Assembly (NCBI GenBank): GCA_019916065.1
Contig: CM034233.1
Span: 50,186,009 to 50,250,008 of the forward strand
From: Vitellaria paradoxa
Lineage: Eukaryota > Streptophyta > Magnoliopsida > Ericales > Sapotaceae
Reading direction: 5' to 3'
Length of the DNA stretch: 64,000 nt
Part shown: piece by piece, positions 1 to 10,596 of the stretch
How the letters are laid out: each line of letters opens with the position of its first letter
How positions within the stretch are numbered: the stretch's first letter is position 1
Program-made: the position numbers and the translations under genes
Notes under the pieces: model-generated
What the model saw: the letters and a program-made list of their open reading frames with translations, nothing else
What the model was told of the DNA's origin: nothing
The model's database searches: none

Positions 1-285
1 GAATTGGATGGGTTAAGTTTGAAGGGCAGTATTTTAGGGATTTGATTTATTTGTTTTCCATAAAATATTTTGGTATGTGATTTATTTGCTTTCCATAAAA
101 TTCGAGATTTGATTGATTTATTTTTGGATATTACTTCATGTGGTCTTTAACCTTAGCCTATATAAAGGGTTACAGATTGTAAGGAATCGGCAGTTTTTGA
201 ATGATATTGAAATAATTTCCGTTTTACTTTCGCATTGTTTACTTTTATTTTATTATTGTATTCTTGCCTCCACAGTGCTACATCA
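1..285 (+). repeat. 5' LTR of element C (first base outside window)
   Basis: Matches 6019-6303 almost end to end. It contains a TATA-like sequence (cctatataaaggg, near 158-170), the likely promoter of the element, and ends in TCA just before the primer binding site. Confidence 0.93.
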
Positions 286-287
286 AG

Positions 288-300
288 TGGTATCAGAGCC
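288..300 (+). other. Primer binding site of element C (tRNA-iMet type)
   Basis: The sequence tggtatcagagcc lies two bases after the LTR end. It is the standard complement of the initiator methionine tRNA 3' end used to prime reverse transcription in many plant Ty3/gypsy and Ty1/copia elements. Confidence 0.9.
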
Positions 301-1164
301 GAAAGATCCTACAGCTCTCAATATCCGTCAGAAATCCACTCTTCCAAAGAACCCTAGTTTTCATCACCGTGCCCACCCAAATAACCTAAGCTGTCGTACA
401 CCGTTATTGCAACAGATTCAGTGCTAGATTTTAAACAGCAGTCGCGACAGCAGTTACCACAGCCGCCGCCGTTGCTCTACGCATCCTCAAACCCTTCGAG
501 TACGTTTTCGTGCGTTTTACCAATATTTAATTCCGGCGAACCCCACCATTGGCACCACCTGCCTCCGGTGACTCCAACGACCTCCTGCGATTTTTTCGGC
601 AACCGACTGGCGACTTCCGACAACTTTTCTGACAACCTTCGGCGAAGTTCAGAATAACCACCACACTCCAGTGATTTGATCTATGCTCCGGCGACCTCCA
701 ACGAAACTCCAGCGGCTTTTCGGAAAACCTCCGGCAACCCTAGAACAGTTTGTGCTTCGCAATGGTATGTGTCCTCTACTCCAAACTGTGATTACATATT
801 CTGTTTGGTTAGGAAATATATTAAATTCGCATTTCGGCCTCTCTTTGACCTACATTGAATTTCTTTCTTGAGAGGTTACTGAGAGCCACCATTTCCCATA
901 CCCCTATTATCCTAAATTTGAACACAATCATACTCGTCATTTCCATTACTTGCGTATTTGTGACATTTTACTTTGACCTAGCATAATCTTTAATTACTTG
1001 TCTCAATTTGAGTTAACATTAGAATCAAATTTCTATCTCACCCTCCCTTGCCAAAAAAAAAAAAAAAAATCAGTATCCATCTCCTTCCCTTTCATACTAT
1101 ACCTCATATTCATTCATCAAACCCTTCTACCATGTAACAAAAAGTCTCTATCCTAGAATAAAAC
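301..1164 (+). other. Untranslated leader of element C
   Basis: No recognisable protein. The stretch lies between the primer binding site and the first gag ATG and includes a run of about 17 A near 1053-1069. Short ORFs here show no family resemblance and I treat them as chance. Confidence 0.6.
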
Positions 1165-2460
1165 ATGAACACACTACAGGATTCAATGAACCAACTCCGT
1201 AAGGACTTTGATAAATTAGCTAGAGCGTTAGGCAAACGTTAGGCGGATGATCAGAGGGGCGACATCCCTATTGCTCCCAAGCAGACGTTAGACCCTTCCC
1301 ATAGTTCCATCGGTTCTGTTGGATTTTATTTAGGCAGTCACAGCCAAATGCAACTTCCTCAAGGTCCTCATGGGAGAGATATTGAGGATGATGCAAACTC
1401 TGTTTTAGGTTATGGTAATAGATTATCTCCCGTTGATTGTGTCACAAATCATAAACCGCATAGGGATAACTATAGGATTCGACCACCTGTGCAATACCCT
1501 AGAAACCACCAAGATGAGTTTAACAACATAGTCAAGGCTGTTAAAATTAAAGTTCCATCCTTTGATGGACAACTAGATCCCGATGTCTTTTCTGATTGGC
1601 TTCTTGAGATTGAGGATTACTTTAGGTTGTATCGTATGTCCGACTTGCATCAAGTCATATTTGCCCAAATGAAGTTAGTTGGTTCTGCCAAGTGGTATTG
1701 GCAGTGTGTTCAGATTGAGAGAGAGCGATTTGGGGCCCCACCCATTTATTGCTAGGTTGACATGAAAGTTGAATTGCAAAAGAAGTACCTTCCTACCTAC
1801 CATAGAGACCAACTGAACGATCAATTAATGAATTTAAGGCAAGCAACTCTTAGTGTCACTGAGTACATGTCTAGTTTTGAGTGCCTTTTTATAAGATGTG
1901 ACATTAGGGAAGAGTCTTGGCGAACAGTGGGTAGATTTATTAATGGGTTACGCCCTGAACCCAAAAGAGAAGTAAGTTTGTTTTCTCCCGACTCTTTGGA
2001 GGACGCCTTTCACAAGGCTTTATCCATTGAACACCTGTATAAACTCTCCACCCCTAGATGGATGACTTCTCAATCCCAACAATCTAAGTCATTCTCTTCT
2101 CAGAAACCGAGTGGGAGTTTACAAGCTGGTACAGTTACTTCACAGGGAAGTAACAATCCTAACTTGGGAAATCAGGGTAGACACACTACTGAGCCTAATT
2201 TTTCTGGGTTCGCCCTGGTGCTTCAAATATCCCATGTCATAACTGTCATAAGAGGGGCACAATTACTGCACAGTGTCACAGCGAGCACTTGTACTCAGCC
2301 AGGGTCTAAATTCGTCCCCTGAGTATGAGTTTGAACAAGTAGATGGTTTTGACCCCGAGGATGGGTGCGAGGAACACGAGGCTGAAGATGAATTACATCT
2401 TGGTGTCATGCGGTGTATCTTATCAACCCTATGAAGGCAGAAGATTGGAAGCACACTAGC
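1165..2460 (+). pseudogene. Element C gag (broken)
   Basis: Gag forms the virus-like particle. An ATG at 1165 opens a frame that hits TAG at 1240, continues in the same frame to TAG at 1753, and then runs to 2322. Between about 1540 and 2000 lies a typical retrotransposon gag core: a VKIKVPSFDGQLDPDVF-type start, then a WYWQ segment, then a YRDQLNDQLMNLRQ segment followed by the VTEYM motif. Downstream (about 2200-2460) the nucleic-acid-binding region is scrambled by stops and frameshifts and no intact zinc knuckle is left. Because the two early stops leave one frame in register, the break is by base substitution more than by indel. Confidence 0.85.
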
Positions 2461-2884
2461 ATATTCCAGACTTTCCCTTAAGTGTGGAACTAAGGTTTGT
2501 AAGATTGTCATAAATGGGGGAAGTACCATGAACGTAGTATCCACTCGTGCACTTAAGAGGATTGGACTTACACCAGAGCCACACCCACACCCACATCCCT
2601 TTCGAGTAGCTTGGGTAGACTCTACTAGTCTATCTGTCACCCACAGATGTTTAGTCCCTCTTCAGATGGGAAGTTACTATAACAAAGTGTGGTGTGATGT
2701 TCTTCCTATGGACATTGTGCATGTGTTACTTGGTCGTCCGTGGCTCTATGATATGGACGTGATACATCATGGACGATCTAACACCTTATACTTTTCAACA
2801 CAAGGTAAGACCATCCAATTGAACCCTGTTAAACCAAGGGAACACAACATTGAGTCTCCACTTAAGGTCGGGTTCCCAGGCTAA
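2461..2884 (+). pseudogene. Element C aspartic protease (catalytic Asp replaced)
   Basis: The frame covering 2528-2884, extended upstream, reads as a Ty3/gypsy retropepsin: a CGTKVCKIVI lead-in, the active-site loop, then the WVDSTSLSV segment and the LGRPWLYDMDVIHHG signature that closes this domain in the family. The active-site triplet normally begins with Asp (D-S/G-G-S/A). Here codon 2513-2515 is AAT (Asn), so the enzyme would be inactive. A run of His-Pro repeats (HPHPHP) sits near 2581-2600. Confidence 0.8.
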
Positions 2885-3179
2885 GCCTATTTCACTGCCT
2901 CCTACTCCAAAGAACCACACCATCCAATTGTTGACTTGGAAAGAATTTGAGAAAATTGGAACAGAATGTGGATTTGTATTAGCTTTAGTGGTTGAGAATG
3001 TTTTTCATGTTCAATCTACAAATGCTGAAGCTCTGACCCTACACTAGCTCAGTTACTTGAACAGTTTAAGGATGTGAAACCTACAAACCTTCCCAAGGGG
3101 CTTCCTCCTATGCAGGACATTCAACATGCTATAGACTTCGTACCTAGATCCCCAGTTACCTAATTTACCTTACCATAGG
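2885..3179 (+). other. Protease-RT linker of element C, frame lost
   Basis: Between the protease and RT cores. It encodes the usual lead-in to RT (ending near 3178 with a proline/tyrosine-rich [13 protein letters not shown] segment), but frameshifts at several points break it. Confidence 0.55.
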
Positions 3180-4420
3180 ATGAATCCTAGTGAGTGTGCT
3201 GAGTTACAAAAGCAAGTAGGAGAACTTTTACAAAGGGGTGCTATTCGAGAGAGTCTTAGTCCTTGTGTTGTGCCTGCATTACTGACTCCTAAGAAAGATG
3301 GGTCATGGAGAATGTGCATTGATCGTAGAGCCATTAATAAGATCACTGTCAAGTACAGGTTTCCTATTCCTCGCCTTGAGGATATGCCAGACATTTTAAC
3401 TGGTTCCCTTTGGTTTTCCAAGATAGATCTTCGTAGTGGCTACCATCAGATTCATATTAGATCAGGCGATGAGTGGAAAACTACCTTTAAGACTCCCGAT
3501 GGCTTGTATGAATGGCTAGTAATGCCATTTGGATTGTCCAACGCTCCTAGTACCTTTATGGGAGTCATGACTCAGGTCCTACGCCCTTTCTTAGGAAAAT
3601 TTTTGGTGGTATACTTTGATGATATATTTATCTATAGTAAAACCAAGAAAGACCACTTAGATCACCTTCGGCAAGTCTTTGAGATTTTGCGGCTGAGCTA
3701 CTTTATGCCAATCTCAACAAAGTGTTCGTTCATGCGGTCTCAGGTGTCTTTCCTTGGGTTCATTATATCTGATCAAGGAATTGCAGCAGACCCCAAGAAA
3801 GTTAGTGCTATCCTTGAGTGGCCTGAACCTAAGCCTCTCTTAGAGGTTCGTAGTTTTCATGGACTCGCCACATTCTATCGAAGATTCGTTAAGATTTTGG
3901 ATCTATTATGGCTCCCATCACAGACTGCATGAAAAAGGAGAGTTTCCAATGGACCACAACTGCCACTAGGGCATTTGAGGAAATCAGGAAGAGAATGGTA
4001 GAGACTCCTGTTTTGAGACATCCTGACATTTTCAAAGTCTTTGAGGTTGCTTGTGATGCCTCTGGGGTAGGTATAGGGGGTGTCTTGAGTCAGGAGGGTC
4101 GGCCAATAGCATATTTCAGTGAAAAGGTTAATGAATCTAGGAAGTGTTAGTCTACATATGATAAAGAGCTGTTTGCTGTTGTCCAAGCCTTATGGCATTA
4201 GCGATATTACTTGTTACCACAAGAGTTAGTGCTATACTCTGATCATCAGGCCTTAAAATACCTTCATTCACAAAAGAAATTGAGTAATAAGCATGCTTTA
4301 TGGGTAGAATTTCTTCAAGAATATACATTTGTTCTCAATCACCGCGTAGGTGTAGAGAATAAGGTCGCTGATGCATTGAGTAGGGTTGCTCTCACTTTAC
4401 AGTCTATGAGTGTTCGTGTC
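3180..4420 (+). pseudogene. Element C reverse transcriptase and RNase H (broken)
   Basis: Reverse transcriptase copies the element RNA; RNase H removes the RNA strand. RT from 3180: motifs [41 protein letters not shown] and the catalytic YFDDI box at about 3609-3623 are all present, so the active-site Asp pair survives. The frame shifts near 3900. RNase H follows (about 3940-4400), with the CDASGVGIGGVLSQ and STYDKEL motifs and a YSDHQALKYL segment. Two in-frame TAG stops (4148 and 4199) interrupt RNase H; the second falls where the family usually has Trp (HWRYY). Confidence 0.88.
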
Positions 4421-5626
4421 ATAGGGTTTGATAGGCTCAAAGACGAATACCCGACCTGTCCCGATTTTGGCCTAATCTTTCAAGACGTCCAAGCAGGTAA
4501 CCGTCGTGAACTAGTTGATTTTCTTATTCGAGATGGTTACTTGTTTCATGGGTCCAAGTTGTGCATTCCTCGTACTTCTATTCGCGACTATTTAGTTTGG
4601 GAGTCACATGCAAGGGGATTAGCTAGCCATTTTGGCAGGGATATACTATCGCTTTAGTCGAAGATCGATTTTATTGGCCATCCTTAAAAAAGATGTGGCT
4701 AGAATTGTTTCTCAATGTCGTACGTGTTAAGTCGCAAAGGCTAAAAAAAAACTCTGGGTTATACACCCCCTTACCTATTCCACATGCACTATGGCAGGAT
4801 GTTAGTATAGACTTTGTTCTTGGATTACCTAGGACTACTAGAGGTCATGATTCTATTATGGTAGTAGTCGACCGATTTTTTAAGATGGCCCACTTTATAC
4901 CTTGCACCAAAACAACTGATGCTTCTCACGTGGCTAAGTTATTTTTTAGAGAGGTTGTCAAACTGCATGGCCTACCCACTTCCATAGTGTCAGACAGGGA
5001 TGTTAAGTTTATGAGTTACTTTTGGAAGACTCTATGGAGACTGTTTGGTACCCATTTGAAATTTTCCTCTGCATTTCATCCCTAGACCGATGGTTAGACT
5101 GAGGTAGTTAATCGAAGTTTAGGAGACCTGCTGAGGTGGCTAGTTGGGGAACGTCAGGGAACTTGGGATTTGTTACTCCCTACAGCTGAATTTGCCTATA
5201 ATAGCTCTATCAATCGTTCCACTGATAAGAGTCCTTTTGAGTGTGTTCATGATATTACCCCTCGCCAACCTATTGACCTTATTCCCTTACCTTCTGATAG
5301 CCGGCCATCCCAATCAGCTAAAATCTTTGCCCAACATTAATGATATTTATGCTAATGTTAGACGGAAAATTACTACTAGTAATTTAGATTATAAACTAGC
5401 TGCTGATGTACATCGTCGTAATGTTGCATTTAATGAAAGGGACCATGTTATGGTTCGTATTCGCCCAGAGCATTACCCTAAACATTCTTTCAAAAAATTG
5501 CATGCACGTGCCATTGGACCTTTTCGTATCCATACCAAATTGGGCCCTAATGCTTATTTAATTGATTTACCTACTGATATGAGTATTAGTCCAGTTTTAA
5601 ACGTAGAGGACTTGTTACCTTATTGA
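4421..5626 (+). pseudogene. Element C integrase (broken)
   Basis: Integrase inserts the cDNA into the genome. The HHCC zinc region is split by a one-base deletion near 4640-4650. The core has the first Asp in SIDFVLGLP (about 4802-4828), the second in IVSDRDVKF, and Glu in TEVVNR (about 5098). Two TAG stops (5083 and 5095) fall in the conserved PQTDGQTE motif, both at Gln positions. A frameshift lies near 5335. The C-terminal part runs through a GPFRI segment to LNVEDLLPY and ends at TGA 5624-5626, where relatives commonly continue with Arg, so this too is probably a premature stop. Confidence 0.88.
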
Positions 5627-6004
5627 GGCACATTCGAGCCTCCAGTTTTTCCTTCTAGTACTTCTGCAGGTCCTTCTAGTACTTCTGCAGGTCCTTCTGG
5701 TGGCACTTCTATTCCTTCACCGGTCCCACCCCCTACCTCTTCAGCAGCTCGAGGTAGAGCAGATCACTGATGTGCTTGATTTTGAGACCATTATTTCTCC
5801 TCAGGGGTGCCTTCAGCATTTTCTTGTCCGTGGAAGCATAAACCAGACTCCGATGCTACTTGGATTACTGAGGAGGAGTTCCACCGCATTGATCCAGAGC
5901 TCTTGGCACATTATCTTCACCAGCACTCTGCGGAGCAGAGTTCTTTTCAACCCGGAAGGAATGATGAGGACTTTGATAACCGTTTCCAATTCAAATATTT
6001 TAGG
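5627..6004 (+). pseudogene. Element C C-terminal tail with chromodomain-like segment
   Basis: In another frame, about 5750-5960 encodes VLDFETIISPQGCLQHFLV, then KHKPDSDATWITEEEF, then an SSFQPGRNDED end. This is the chromodomain-like tail found in Reina/CRM-type chromoviruses, thought to steer integration. A 21-bp tandem repeat (5651-5700) encodes Pro-Ser-Ser-Thr-Ser-Ala-Gly units just upstream. Frameshifts separate it from integrase. Confidence 0.7.
5651..5700 (+). repeat. 21-bp tandem repeat in element C tail
   Basis: Units begin at 5651, 5672 and 5693 (unit starts ccttctagtacttctgcagg); two full copies plus a partial third. Confidence 0.85.
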
Positions 6005-6017
6005 TAGGGAAGAAATT

Positions 6018-6303
6018 TGAATTGGATGGGTTAAGTTTGAAGAGCAATATTTTGGGGATTTGATTTATTTGTTTTCCATAAAATATTTTGGGATGTGATT
6101 TATTTACTTTCCATAAAATTCGAGATTTGATTGATTTATTTTTGGATATTACTTCATGTGGTATTTAACCCTAGCCTATATAAAGGGTTAGAGATTGTAA
6201 GGGATCAACAGTTTTTGAATGATATTGAAATAATTTCCGTTTTACTTTCGCATTGTTTACTTTTATTTTATTATTATGTTCTTGCCTCCGCAGTGCCACA
6301 TCA
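6018..6303 (+). repeat. 3' LTR of element C
   Basis: Begins TGAATTGG after a short purine tract (aggtagggaag, about 6002-6012) and ends ACATCA. Pairs with 1-285. The next base, 6304, is back in element B RT coding sequence. Confidence 0.93.
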
Positions 6304-6952
6304 GTTCATTTGAAGAAACCCAGGTGGCATATTTGGGACATATAATCCATGGTGCAAGTGTGTCCGCCGATGCTAGTAAGATCCAAGCAATGGTGGATTG
6401 GCCTACCCCTCACTCAGTTAAAGCTGTAAGGGGGTTTCTGGGATTAGCAGGATACTACAGGAATTTATTCGAGATTATTGACAGATAGCAACTCCCCTCA
6501 CAAGCTTGTTGACAAAGAATTCCTTTAATTGGAATGAGGAAGCCGAGACAGCCTTCAACAATTTGAAGGAGGCTTTAGCAATTGCTCCAGTTCTACAACT
6601 ACCAAATTTTGAGGAGGAGTTTGTGGTGGAGTGTGACGCTTCAAGATGCAGGATTGGAGCAGTACTCCAACAACAAGGCCATCCAATCGCTTTCTTTAGC
6701 CGCAAGTTAGCCCCCCGCCACTTCAAACTTGCAACATACGAAGGAGAGCTAATAGGCCTTGCTAAAGCCATCTCACATTGGAGACCATACCTACGGGGGA
6801 GGGCGTTCCTGATTAGGACTGATCATTACAGTTTTAAATTTCTCCTAAACCAAAGGCTAACAACTTCTCCCCAACATTGGATGAGTAAATTGCTTGGTTA
6901 CAGCCAAAAATCACATTATTTGAAGCAATTAAGGAGGAGGTTGCCAATGTAA
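6304..6952 (+). pseudogene. Element B RT end and RNase H
   Basis: 6304-6486 encodes the RT thumb/connection (HIIHGASVSADASKI, then WPTPHSVKAVRGFLGLAGYYR) and stops at 6486. RNase H runs in a shifted frame from about 6506: FNWNEEAETAF, CDASRCRIGAVLQQ, ATYEGEL and the IRTDHYSFKFLL segment with its Asp, ending at a TAA near 6950. The catalytic acidic residues of RNase H appear kept, but the frames are not joined. Confidence 0.85.
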
Positions 6953-8310
6953 AAGAATTGCAACACCTATATCAGTGGGTTGCAGAAGGCAAAGAGGGGG
7001 CCGATTGGAGAGTGAATGATGGCTTGATTTTCTACACTGACCGGGTGTATTTACTGCCCACTTCACCTCTAATTCAAATGGTCCTAAGTCATTTTCACAA
7101 TATGGCACATGAAAGGATACAAAAGACATTAGAGAGAGTGAAGGGAGACTTCTTTTGGAAAGGGATTTTAGGAGCGGTGAAGGATTTTGTGCAGAAGTGT
7201 TTGGTATGTCAACAAAATAAATGGGACAACCTTCACCAGCAAGTCTACTTCAGGCCCTACAAGTCCCAAGTAGTGTCTGGGCAAATATTTCCATGGATTT
7301 CATAAATGGACTTCCAAAGTGGGACGTAAATTTGTCTTATTAGTGGTGGTGGATAGATTCTTAAAATATACTCACTTTATGCCCCTCACTCATCCTTATT
7401 TTGCTATTAATGTGGCTCATGCAATCTTTGAAGGCATCTTTCGCCTACATGGTCTCCCTGAATCTATTGTATCTAATAGGGATTCAGTTTTTACTATCTT
7501 ATTTTGGAAGGAGCTTTTCCGTTTGAGCAGTACCAAATTGGCCTTATCTTCTACTTATCACCCTCAGACTGATGGACAAACTGAGGTGGTCAACAGAATA
7601 ATTGAAATGTATTTGCGGTGTTTTGTAGGGGATAGGCCAAAATCTTGGGTGAATTGGTTATCATGGGCGGAATACTGTTATAATACTTCTTACCATTCTT
7701 CACTTCATACTACTCCTTTTAAAGTGGTTTATGGTAGGGAGCCACCCCCCCTGTTGTCTTATGTGTAAGGAAGCACTAGCGTCGATGCAGTCGACCAAGT
7801 ATTGAAGGAGCGAGATGAATTTTGAGCTGAAATCAGGTTGCGCTTAGTGCAAGCACAACAAAGAATGAAGCATTTTCATGATACTAAGAGGAGGGAGTTG
7901 TCTTTTGAATCAGGAACTTGGGTGTGGCTGAAGCTCCAACCCTACCACCAGCAGAGTGTTGCAAAACACAAGTTTCACAAGCTTGCTCCTGAATTTTATA
8001 GACCTTTCAAGATTCTGGAGAAAATAGAAGTTGTCGCCTATCGCTTGGAATTGCCCCCGGAGAGTCGTATTCATGATGTCTTCCATATCTCCTTGTTAAA
8101 GGAATTCAAGGGTACTCCTCCCACCTCTATTCCTTCTTTACCATCAATCAAGGAAGGCAAAATTATGCCTAATCCACAACAGCTTGTGAAGTCACGATGA
8201 AACAGGGGCCGAAGGGAGTTATTGATTCAGTGGGCAGGTTCCTCAGTTGAAGATGCAACTTGGGAGGAATTAGAGGACTTTAAACAAGCTTATCCAGTTC
8301 GAGCTTGAGA
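6953..8310 (+). pseudogene. Element B integrase and chromodomain-like end (second catalytic Asp replaced)
   Basis: The zinc-binding region spans about 6958-7230 (H-x-H in HFHNMAHE, C-x2-C in CLVCQQ). The first catalytic Asp lies in ISMDFINGLP; a frameshift follows near 7318. The second catalytic site reads IVSNRDSVF: codon 7475-7477 is AAT (Asn) where the family has Asp. Glu is kept in TEVVNR. A TAA near 7766 and a TGA near 7823 interrupt the C-terminal region, which continues (7838-8200) with a GTWVWLKLQPY and FHISLLKEF segment. The tail to about 8308 reads LLIQWAGSSVEDATWEELED, a chromodomain-like motif. Confidence 0.85.
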
Positions 8311-8337
8311 GCAAGCTCGATGTCGGGGAGGGAGTGA

Positions 8338-8910
8338 TGATATGGATGCTTTTGTTGGAAAAACGTATCAAAGGAGAAAAAGAAAGTGGTTAATGGTTGA
8401 AAGGGAGGAGAGAAATCAAGGTGGAACAGCTGAAAGGGAGGAGAAAATCAGGGTAATTAACAGCTAAAAAGGACAAAAAATCAGGGTAATTAACAGCTGA
8501 AAGGAAGGAGGAAAATTAGGAGAATTTGATTAGGAAAATTGCTGGCATAAGGAGCAGTTAATTTTTTTTTTTTTTAAGTTTCTTTCCTGATTTTATGTTA
8601 TTTCTTTCCTATTAGAGTCCCACCCTAATAGGAGACCTAATTAGGGTGGAGTTGTTATTTCTTTCCTTGATTAACACTTATGGATTCTACCTATATAATG
8701 GCAACTTTATCAATGAATAAAATAGGCAATAAGATTATCAAAATTTAGAGTTTTTTTTTTAGCTCTAAATTTTCGGCTGGCTCTATCAAGAGCTAGCTAA
8801 CCCTTTCTCGACATAGATTCTTCCTCCAAAAGAAGAACACCAATAGGGAAGAGAGGTGGACTTCCCTCTTAATTGTCCGTTGAGGAGATCATACGCTAGG
8901 GCCCTTATCA
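8338..8910 (+). repeat. 3' LTR of element B
   Basis: Follows a purine tract (tcggggagggag, 8323-8334). Starts TGATATGG and ends CCTTATCA, a near-perfect short terminal inversion. A TATA-like sequence (cctatataatgg) lies near 8689-8700. The partner LTR is outside the window, so the boundaries rest on the PPT, the terminal TG/CA and the abrupt switch to copia sequence at 8911. Confidence 0.75.
8425..8525 (+). repeat. 33/34-bp tandem repeat inside element B LTR
   Basis: Three imperfect units start at 8425, 8459 and 8492, each beginning aacagct and followed by a purine-rich stretch; the first two end with cagggtaatt. Confidence 0.75.
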
Positions 8911-9255
8911 ACTTGCTAATGAACAATAAATTACAAGATAATTTTTGGACATGAAGAACAGATTCCAGGGTAATAGAATCTGAGATATGAATACTCCCTT
9001 TCCAGCTACTAAAGAGAGTGACCCATCTGCAATTTTAACTTTTGAATGGCCAGCACATGGTGAATATGATGAGGAATAAGTGATAAGCTTCATTCGTATG
9101 GTCCGAATCCCCATAATCAATAACCCAACAAACATTAGTCCGAAAAGCAGTACTAAATGCTTGTGAAAAATTACCTCGTTGAGCTAAAGAGTTTGAAAGA
9201 ACACTGGTGAATTGACTCGATGCTTAGAAGCTAGAGAAGAGTTCATAGAGTTTTT
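8911..9255 (-). pseudogene. Element A copia protease (truncated)
   Basis: The - strand reading just below 9135 gives SSYSPCAGHSKVKIADGSL, then VAGKG and ILLPWNLFFMSK, the conserved second half of plant copia proteases. The active site, in another frame just upstream, reads WVIDYGDSDH where the family has Asp-Ser-Gly, so the Ser is changed and a frameshift separates the halves. The domain is cut at 8911 by the element B LTR. Confidence 0.78.
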
Positions 9256-10217
9256 CTAACTAGTTGGGATTGAAGCCACCACTAGTAGCAGACTGGGTGC
9301 TCTTCTCCCCTTGAATTTTCTCGGCCTGGTAATCCACAATAGGCTGATATCCCTGGGTTTTGGTGTTCTGTCTAGACTTCCAATCAACTAGCTTCCCATG
9401 TAGCTCCAAACAGGTGTCCTTGGTGTAACCTGATTTTTTGCAATGCTCACACCTGGGACACCTTTTTTTGTTGCCTTGAACCAACCTTGGAGGTGTAATG
9501 TGAGTCATTATGCTAACATTTCAAAACCAGAAGAAGTGTCTCATTTAACATCACCTTCCTTCTATTTTCTTCTTGCCTAACCTTTGAAAAAACTTCCCGA
9601 ATTGATGGCAAAGGGCATCGGCCAAGAATCCTTTCACGAACATCATCCGAGTCAAAATTGAGGCCAGCAAGAACTCAAATACCCTTTCATTCTCAAGTTT
9701 CTTTTTGTATCGGACACTATCAGCCGAGCACCTCCCATTCTTCTTCACAACTCAGGTCGAGTTCCTACCAAAGAAACATCTTCATATAGTAGTCAGGCAC
9801 CTCTCTCTCTCCTTGCTTCATCTGCCATAGTCGGGTCTTGATTTCAAATATTTGGGAAGAGTTCTCAGCATCTGAGTAGGTCTCACAGACTGCTTCTTAA
9901 ACATCCTTTACTGTAGGTAGGAACAGATACATCTTCCCAATGGATTGGTTCATGGAATTCATTAACCACAAAGTCACCAATGAATTTTCCGACCTCCATC
10001 ACTGGTAGGCAGCAGCATCAAAGGAAGGAGGTTGCTTCGTCTCACCAGTAAGATACCCTAACTTACCTTTGCCGTCATTGACAACCTTAATGATCTGAGC
10101 CCACTCGCAAAAATTCTTTCCATTCAACTTCTTGACAAGGAGTTAAACGGAGGAGTTATCCACTGGGCCCGTGGAGAAGCTGACTTTTGTTTTGCCCTCA
10201 GACAACTCAGTCGCCAT
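9256..10217 (-). pseudogene. Element A copia gag (broken)
   Basis: ATG at 10217-10215 starts MATELSEGKTKVSFSTGPVD; a stop follows after 24 codons. Further down are KLNGKNFCEWAQ, KGKLGYLTGETKQPPSFDAA, WRSENSLVTLWLMNSM, IGKMYLFLPTVKDV and ENSSQIFEIKTRLWQMKQGE, the standard plant copia gag (UBN2-like) series. The C-terminal part carries a zinc knuckle (9508-9260, CEHCKKSGYTKDTC with an LHGK tail), where the usual His of CX2CX4HX4C is Tyr. At least four stops or frameshifts are present. Confidence 0.82.
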
Positions 10218-10581
10218 GGATAGCTCGGTTTTAGACAAACCCTAGGGTTTTGATGACTGATGATGAAACAAGCGATTTTGCGTTAGCAACGATTGACGAT
10301 CAATGAAGCAAAACCAAGGCCGACAATCAATGATCAACAATCGACGATGAATAACTGTTTGCGATTAGCAATTTCACCGAAGGTCAGGCTTTGTCAACTG
10401 AAGGTGCAGCGATTGGTGATGTATGATTGGCTGGACGGGACAGGCAGGACCGATTGTTGGACGGGATTAAGAATGACTCAGTGATTAGGATTGATTCAGC
10501 GAATCAAACGAAGACTGACTTAGTGAATCAAACAAGAATGACTCATTAAGGCATCTGTGATGAGGCTGACTCAGTGAGTCG
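10218..10581 (-). other. Leader of element A
   Basis: Untranslated stretch between primer binding site and gag. It repeats a gactcagtga-like decamer at about 10474, 10492, 10513 and 10568 with one or two changes each. No coding potential recognised. Confidence 0.55.
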
Positions 10582-10596
10582 CCTACTCTAATACTA
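10582..10596 (-). other. Degenerate primer binding site of element A
   Basis: Reads TAGTATTAGAGTAGG on the - strand, a decayed version of the tGGTATCAGAGCAGG site that follows many copia LTRs. Confidence 0.65.

Larger units (their letters stand above)
1..6303 (+). mobile_element. Element C: Ty3/gypsy chromovirus LTR retrotransposon, two LTRs, coding-dead
   Basis: Seen: direct terminal repeats (1-285 and 6018-6303), an initiator-Met-type primer binding site at 288-300, then gag, protease, RT, RNase H, integrase and a chromodomain-like tail in Ty3/gypsy order, and a purine-rich tract just before the 3' LTR. The LTRs differ at roughly 15 of 285 positions by eye, so the insertion is old. The window starts one base inside the 5' LTR, because the 3' copy has an extra leading T. 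The reading frame is broken by seven stops and several frameshifts. Short LTRs (about 286 bp), size near 6.3 kb and a chromodomain suggest a Reina-like chromovirus; that lineage call is inference. It is inserted in the pol region of element B, whose sequence resumes at 6304. Confidence 0.93.
6304..8910 (+). mobile_element. Element B: Ty3/gypsy retrotransposon, 3' portion, host of element C
   Basis: Coding sequence resumes directly at the element C LTR boundary with the end of a reverse transcriptase (FEETQVAYLGHII, then the FLGLAGYYR motif), then RNase H, integrase, a chromodomain-like end, a purine tract and a 3' LTR (8338-8910). The 5' LTR, gag, protease and most of RT must lie left of the window. 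The element has several stops and frameshifts. It ends at 8910, and at 8911 element A protease sequence begins, so element B is inserted in element A. Confidence 0.88.

Noticed and set aside
113..871. Several small + strand ORFs after the element C LTR
   Set aside because: They overlap the LTR and leader, have no homology and no consistent frame.
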